A DNA stretch of 18,286 nt from Pseudomonadota bacterium. Its GTDB lineage: Bacteria > Myxococcota_A > Polyangia > Haliangiales > Haliangiaceae. Location: the NCBI GenBank assembly GCA_023428295.1, contig JAEYYV010000121.1:1-18286 (forward strand), read 5' to 3'. Positions 14,247 to 18,286 of this stretch are shown one piece after another (the first letter of the stretch is position 1; the number at the start of each line of letters is the position of its first letter). The notes beneath the pieces were generated by a model that was given only the letters and a program-made list of their open reading frames with translations, was not told the origin of the DNA and did not search any database. A program made the translations under genes and the position numbers.

Positions 14247-15209
14247 ATGGCCAAGAAGCGGGGCTCGGACTCCCGGCGCGACGACGGTGGGATCGATCGC
14301 GTGCTCGCACTCCTCGACGAAGCCGTGCCCGGCCTGCACGACGTGGAGCCGCCGGCGGACCTGCCGCGCGGACTGCCCGAACCGCTGATCGAGCTCTACG
14401 CGCGGTGTAACGGCATGCGCATGTACCTCGACACCGTCGAGATCGTGCCCGGCACCGAGGTCACGATGCCCACGCCCGGCAAGTGGCAGTTCGCGACGCT
14501 CGAGGGCGACGCGATCGCCATGGATCACCGCGGCCGCATCTGGCGCACCGACGAATCGCTCGACGACGATGTCTGCGACGGCACGCGCATCGATCGGTGG
14601 CTCGCCGGCCTCCTCGACGCGTACGCGCTGATCTACGACGCCGAGGGCGAGTTCCGCGACGACATCTTCGACGAGGACGGCGAGATCCTGCCCGTGATCC
14701 GCGAGAAGCAATTGCGCGCGCACCTGAAGCGCGACGCTGCCTCGCCCGGCATTCGCTGGCGCCTCGGCCTCGCGCTGCTCGAGCAAGGCGCCACCGAGGA
14801 CGCACGCGACATGCTCGAGCAAGTCGTCGCCGACGATCCAGCCTTCACCTGGGCCTGGCTCGACCTCGGCCGCATCTCGGAGGCGCTGGGCGATATCGGC
14901 AACGCGCTCGACGAAGTGCGCATGGCGGCGGAGACCGCCGAGGGTGTGCAGCATCCCCAGGCGGGCTACTTCTTCGCGCAGCTCGCCCGCCTCGCGAATC
15001 GCTCGGGCGACGAGGTCACGCGTGCGCAAGCGGCGACGCGAACGTCGCTGCTCGCGCCCTCCCTGAAGAAGGCGCAGCTCGATGGAGCGCGCGAGTCGTT
15101 GGCCGCGGGTGACGTGCAGTCGGCGAAGGGCCTGTTGGAGCTGCTACGCGCCGTGTGGCCGCGCGACCTCGAGGTGCTCGATCTCGCGAAGCGCGTCGAG
15201 GGAAACTAG
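14247..15209 (+). CDS. SUKH-like N-terminal domain plus TPR protein
   Basis: 320 residues, cytoplasmic (no signal or hydrophobic segment). The ATG at 14247 has AGGA (14235-14238) eight bases upstream, overlapping the previous stop; the longer open frame is Arg-rich shadow. Residues about 37-140 resemble the SMI1/KNR4 (SUKH) fold: LPRGLPEPLIELYARCNGM (39-57), then EGDAIAMDHRGRIWR and a helix DRWLAGLLDAYALIY. The part from about 165 to 315 is TPR-like: WRLGLALLEQGATEDARDMLEQVVADDPAFTWAW in units, then ARESLAAGDVQSAKGLLELL. SUKH proteins include immunity proteins against toxins and protein-interaction modules; the resemblance here is by eye. It is third in a tight run with the lipoprotein and PLC-like genes (10-base gap), and its stop overlaps that of the convergent small gene. 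Confidence 0.75.
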   Translation: MAKKRGSDSRRDDGGIDRVLALLDEAVPGLHDVEPPADLPRGLPEPLIELYARCNGMRMYLDTVEIVPGTEVTMPTPGKWQFATLEGDAIAMDHRGRIWRTDESLDDDVCDGTRIDRWLAGLLDAYALIYDAEGEFRDDIFDEDGEILPVIREKQLRAHLKRDAASPGIRWRLGLALLEQGATEDARDMLEQVVADDPAFTWAWLDLGRISEALGDIGNALDEVRMAAETAEGVQHPQAGYFFAQLARLANRSGDEVTRAQAATRTSLLAPSLKKAQLDGARESLAAGDVQSAKGLLELLRAVWPRDLEVLDLAKRVEGN

Positions 15210-15625
15210 CTCTTCGGGCGCGAGAACGCCGCGGCTCCACGACGAACGATCGTCGAGCTCGCGACCGCCTCGACGAGCGCTTTGCAACGCGCGGCGGGCT
15301 CGCCCTCCGCCGTCGAGGTGCACGAGTAGACGTCGGTCGCGTACTTGCCGGTGCGCCACACGAGCACGCGTGTCGCGCCGTCGAACGTCGTGATCGTGCC
15401 GTTCGCGACGCGGGTCTTTGCCTTGCGCTCGAGCACGAGCTCCTCGGAGTCGCGACACGCGATCGCGACGGAGAACGCACCCTCGCCGAGCGCCACGAGA
15501 TCGACGGAGCAGTCCTTGGCCCACGCTGGGGCGCTGGACGTGAACGCTTCGAGTCGCGGGCGCGCGTCGGCGGGTGCGACGGACACCGATCCCAACAGGA
15601 GCACGACGGCGATCCCCATGCGCAT
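15206..15625 (-). CDS. Small exported four-cysteine protein, unknown function
   Basis: 139 residues. The N-terminus MRMGIAVVLLLGSVSVAPADA is a signal peptide with a likely cut after ADA (21). The mature part (about 118 residues) has Cys39, Cys57, Cys102 and Cys114, which could make two disulfides, and looks beta-rich with a C-terminal helix (AARCKALVEAVASS). No family recognised. Two starts are possible: the ATG at 15625, with GGGAGG twelve bases upstream, or the ATG at 15619, with GGAG at a better seven-base spacing; both keep the signal. Its TAG overlaps the TAG of the convergent SUKH/TPR gene in the palindrome CTAG. It is divergent from the J-domain gene. Confidence 0.72.
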   Translation of the reverse strand: MRMGIAVVLLLGSVSVAPADARPRLEAFTSSAPAWAKDCSVDLVALGEGAFSVAIACRDSEELVLERKAKTRVANGTITTFDGATRVLVWRTGKYATDVYSCTSTAEGEPAARCKALVEAVASSTIVRRGAAAFSRPKS

Positions 15626-15679
15626 GCTCCACCGGTACCTCCCTGATCGATCGGGGGCAAATTTTGATCGGTCGAGCGT

Positions 15680-15689
15680 GCTACGTAGC
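15680..15689 (+). promoter_or_regulatory. Perfect 10-bp palindrome in a divergent promoter gap
   Basis: GCTACGTAGC ends four bases before the ATG at 15694, in the 68-base gap between the small exported protein and the J-domain gene. The gap also has GATCGATC (15647-15654) and a short AT-rich run AAATTTT. A regulator site is possible; no promoter is clear. Confidence 0.25.
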
Positions 15690-15693
15690 GTGA

Positions 15694-16809
15694 ATGTCTA
15701 CGTCGGGAAGCCGCAACGCGCTGCGGATCGTTCCGCAGGCGGCGCGCAAGCTGGGCAAGCATCAGCAGCGCTTCAATACGCTCATCAAGAAGGTCGAGCG
15801 CACCCGCAAGAAGATCGCCGCGTGGTCCACCGCCACGCCGCTGCTGCACCAGCTGATCGCGGATCTCGATCGCCTCCGTCGCGAGTACTACGCGAGCCTC
15901 GGCACCCTCGTGCGCTTGCTCGATCGGCAGCTCACCGCCAAAGGGCTCTCCGCGCGGGACAAGAAGCTGCTCGGGCATCTGATCGTGGACATGGCTCGGC
16001 GGATCCTCGAGGGAGCGCCGACGGACGAGATCAAGGCGCTCTACAATCGCCACACGCGCAGTGACTTCGATGCCGAGGTGGATCGCGACCGCGCGGCGCA
16101 GCTGCACATGATGAAGGAGCTGATCGAGGATCAGCTCGGCGTGGAGCTGGACGAAAATGTCTCCTCGTTCGAGGAGCTGAAGGAGCAGGTTGACGCTGTG
16201 CTCGAGGATCGCGAGCGCGAGGAGAGCGAGGCGGCGGAGCGCGCGGCGGCGCAGCGCGCGAGCCGAAAGAAGTCGGCAAAGCAAGCCGCGCGCGAGGTGG
16301 CCCGCGAGCGCGAGCGTGCGGATACCTCGCGGGCGCTGCAGGACATCTTCCGCAAGCTCGCCCTCGCCTTGCACCCGGATCACGAGCGCGATGCCGACGA
16401 GCGCGCGCGCAAGACACTGCTGATGCAGGAGGTCAACGCGGCCTACGAGGCGGGCGATTTGCTCGCGCTCCTCGAGCTGCAGCTCCGCGTGGAGCAAGTC
16501 GATCGCGCGCACATCGATACGCTCGCCGACGAGCGCCTCGTTCACTTCAATCGCTTGCTCGTCGAGCAAGTCGCGCAGCTCGAGCGCGAGCTCGACAGCG
16601 CCGAGGAGCATTGGCGCTATCAGCTCGACGCGCCACCCTACGTGCGGATCACGCCGGCCACCGTGGAAGAGGCGCTGCGCCACGATCTCGCAACGATCAC
16701 GAAGACGATCCGTGTCGTGTCTCGCGACACCGAGGACTTCGAGGACGTCCGCGTGCTCGCCGCGTGGCTCGCGCACGAGCGATCGCACCGCAGCCCGCGT
16801 CGCCGCTAG
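15694..16809 (+). CDS. J-domain (DnaJ-like) coiled-coil protein
   Basis: 371 residues, mostly charged helix. The N-terminal part (about 15-110) is helical with heptad-like hydrophobics; 155-212 is an Arg/Glu/Ala-rich coiled coil. Residues about 211-262 form a J-domain: ALQDIFRKLALALHPDHERDADERA, with the HPD motif at 227-229, followed by MQEVNAAYEAGDLLALLEL, typical of helices III-IV. HPD is what stimulates the ATPase of Hsp70/DnaK, so this is a likely DnaK co-chaperone of specialised type. There is no Gly/Phe region, zinc finger or client-binding DnaJ C-terminal domain, so it is not housekeeping DnaJ. The C-terminus (about 280-371) is helical and basic at its end. The client is unknown. It is convergent with the secretion ATPase gene, ten bases away. 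Confidence 0.85.
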   Translation: MSTSGSRNALRIVPQAARKLGKHQQRFNTLIKKVERTRKKIAAWSTATPLLHQLIADLDRLRREYYASLGTLVRLLDRQLTAKGLSARDKKLLGHLIVDMARRILEGAPTDEIKALYNRHTRSDFDAEVDRDRAAQLHMMKELIEDQLGVELDENVSSFEELKEQVDAVLEDREREESEAAERAAAQRASRKKSAKQAAREVARERERADTSRALQDIFRKLALALHPDHERDADERARKTLLMQEVNAAYEAGDLLALLELQLRVEQVDRAHIDTLADERLVHFNRLLVEQVAQLERELDSAEEHWRYQLDAPPYVRITPATVEEALRHDLATITKTIRVVSRDTEDFEDVRVLAAWLAHERSHRSPRRR

Positions 16810-16819
16810 GTACTGCGGC

Positions 16820-18286
16820 TTAGCGAAAGACCGCTTGGTCGGCCGGGATGCCGCGCGCCTCGAGCTCCGAGTAGAACTTCGGCACGTGGCCCGTGGGCGA
16901 GAACGCCGCGCCGCGCTGCTCGAACAGAACGCGCGTATCGAACTCCAGCTCGTTGTAGCCGAGGACCTCTTCGATCGAGAGCACCTTGATCGATCCGTCG
17001 GACGTGCGCGCGACGTGGACCACGATCTCGAACGCCTGCGCGACGAGCTCGCGGATCGCGCCTTCGTGCGCACCCGCCGCACGCGCGAGCGTGGCGAGCC
17101 GCGAGAGCGCTGCGTTGCCCCCCTCGCCCGTCATCGCGACGACCGCGCCGTCGACCGACGCGTTGAGTGCGTGGACGAGCGGAAGCGCTTCATCGCCGCG
17201 CACCTCACCGACGACGAGGCGATCCGGCACGAGGCGGAGTGCGGTCTCGAGGAGGTTGGTCAGATCCACCGAGACGGCCTTGCCGACGCCAGCGCGCGTC
17301 TCGAGTTGGATCCACTCGTCGCGTGCGATGGACAGCTCGGCGATCTCCTCGATGGAGACGACGCGCTCGCCCTTGGGCGATGCAGCGGCCAGCGCCGCGA
17401 CCACCGTGGTCTTGCCCGAGCCGGGGCCACCGCACACGAGAATGTTGCGGCGCGCGGTCACGCACGTGGCGAGGAAGTCGGCCATGCCCGGCGACATCGC
17501 GCCTCGCGAACCGAGATCGGCGAGCTGCGGCATCGGCGTGGCCGGCTTCTTCAGCACGAGGCACGCGCCACGCGCAGCGACCGGGGCCACGGCCGCGGTG
17601 AGCCGCGTGCCATCGCGCATGCGCAGGTCGACGATCGGCGTGGAGTCATCGATCCTCGCGCCTGCTTCGGCGACGAGGCGCTTCACGACGCGCTCGAAGA
17701 CGTCGTCGGACGAGAACGCCTTGCCCGATCCGCGAAGCTGACCGTCTTTGCCGACGACGACGCGATCGCGGCGATCGATGATGATCTCGTCGATCTTCTC
17801 GTCGGCGAGCAGATCCTCGAGCGGTCCGAGCGCGAGCGCCTCGGACAGCGTCTCTTTGATCAACGTGTCTTGATCGATGTACTTGGGCAGTTCGCCCGAC
17901 GTGTCGAGCGTCTCGACGAGATCGATGGTGGCGCGCTCGGCGCGTTGCCACAGATCTTCTTCGTGCAGGCGCTCCAGCGGGATCTTGTCGAGATCCAACT
18001 TGGCGCGCAGACGCTCGAGGATGTTCGACTGCAGATCGAGCATGCGAACGATCTTGGGATCGAGCGGCTCGACGGTGACGCCGCGACGCGACGGGATGGA
18101 GACCGAGCGACCGACGCGCTGCTTCGCGCCCTGACCGACGAGCGAACGCTTCGGCGCGGCACCGTTGCCGCCGCCATCGCGATCGCGGAGCGGCAACACC
18201 GGCGCGGGCTGCCCCACGCCACCGATCGTGCTGCCTGCAGGCTCGGCCGTGGGGCGCGCGAGCGAGGGCTGCGGCACGGGTGCCGG
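16820..18286 (-). CDS. CpaF/TadA-type secretion ATPase, probably 5'-truncated by the window edge
   Basis: At least 485 residues; the frame is open to the right edge, so the GTG at 18277 need not be the start. Hexameric ATPases of this family power type II/IV secretion and Flp/Tad pili from the inner membrane. Numbering from the GTG: Pro/Gly-rich linker (1-65), N-terminal CpaF domain (about 70-245), Walker A GGPGSGKTT (283-291), Asp box SIEEIAEL (308-315, usually IEDTAEL), Walker B LVVGEVRGDEAL (354-365) and ALNASVDG (369-377), where relatives have GHDG. The His box (usually TxHANSPxDALxRL) reads AMTGEGGNAALSRL, without His. ATP binding looks intact; motor function is uncertain. The linker at the N-terminus suggests a further domain outside the window. 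No other pilus or secretion gene is visible here. Confidence 0.87.
   Translation of the reverse strand, partial: PAPVPQPSLARPTAEPAGSTIGGVGQPAPVLPLRDRDGGGNGAAPKRSLVGQGAKQRVGRSVSIPSRRGVTVEPLDPKIVRMLDLQSNILERLRAKLDLDKIPLERLHEEDLWQRAERATIDLVETLDTSGELPKYIDQDTLIKETLSEALALGPLEDLLADEKIDEIIIDRRDRVVVGKDGQLRGSGKAFSSDDVFERVVKRLVAEAGARIDDSTPIVDLRMRDGTRLTAAVAPVAARGACLVLKKPATPMPQLADLGSRGAMSPGMADFLATCVTARRNILVCGGPGSGKTTVVAALAAASPKGERVVSIEEIAELSIARDEWIQLETRAGVGKAVSVDLTNLLETALRLVPDRLVVGEVRGDEALPLVHALNASVDGAVVAMTGEGGNAALSRLATLARAAGAHEGAIRELVAQAFEIVVHVARTSDGSIKVLSIEEVLGYNELEFDTRVLFEQRGAAFSPTGHVPKFYSELEARGIPADQAVFR

Noticed and set aside
15016..17082. Minus-strand open frame of 688 codons
   Set aside because: It crosses three real genes in other frames or strands (SUKH/TPR, J-domain, ATPase), is Arg/Ser/Ala-rich, and has no recognisable domain.
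1..18286. CRISPR array, tRNA, rRNA, insertion sequence or attachment site
   Set aside because: No regularly spaced repeats, cloverleaf, transposase or integrase sequence was seen; nearly all bases are accounted for by genes.

Overview
The window is uniformly GC-rich and densely coding: 15 protein genes on both strands, with gaps of at most 187 bases and no gene-free stretch above 300 bases. I see no tRNA, rRNA, CRISPR array, insertion sequence or prophage gene. Zinc ribbons fused to a Ser/Thr kinase and to FHA domains, lipoproteins with little similarity to known families, a C45-type hydrolase and long TPR proteins together suggest a myxobacterium (Myxococcota, perhaps the Polyangia). This is inferred from gene content; no marker gene is present.

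Layout. 1-951 (-): 3'-truncated membrane-anchored TPR protein. 1056-2597 (+): AMP-forming acyl ligase that stops before its catalytic lysine. 2785-4239 (+): large secreted lipoprotein of unknown function, preceded by a palindrome-rich leader. 4236-4916 (-): membrane protein with three zinc-ribbon-like repeats. 5024-6730 (+): membrane-anchored C45/Ntn-hydrolase-like protein with a C-terminal TPR. 6739-11668 (-): four co-directional genes encoding a double-FHA zinc-ribbon protein, a PP2C phosphatase, a small FHA protein and a zinc-ribbon Ser/Thr kinase. 11781-15209 (+): lipoprotein, zinc phospholipase C/P1-nuclease-like protein and SUKH-like/TPR protein. 15206-15625 (-): small exported protein. 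15694-16809 (+): J-domain coiled-coil protein. 16820 to the right edge (-): CpaF/TadA-type secretion ATPase, probably cut at its 5' end.

The most system-like part is 6739-11668. It holds a writer (kinase), an eraser (PP2C) and two readers (FHA) of threonine phosphorylation, transcribed in the order reader, eraser, reader, writer. Kinase, phosphatase and small FHA protein each end in a single hydrophobic segment, so all three look tail-anchored in the membrane; the fourth protein looks soluble. The first three genes share one reading frame and are separated only by a stop codon plus 3 or 12 bases. The module probably controls an envelope process through local Thr phosphorylation, but its substrates cannot be read here.

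Several enzyme-like genes have lost or changed family-defining residues: the acyl ligase has no A10 lysine, the C45 protein has Ser where the nucleophilic Cys is expected, the PLC-like protein has Arg at an expected zinc histidine, the secretion ATPase lacks its His-box histidine, and the first FHA domain lacks the Ser of SxxH. These were judged by eye against remembered family motifs and need alignments. Gene starts were chosen from Shine-Dalgarno spacing, upstream stops and where the domain begins.
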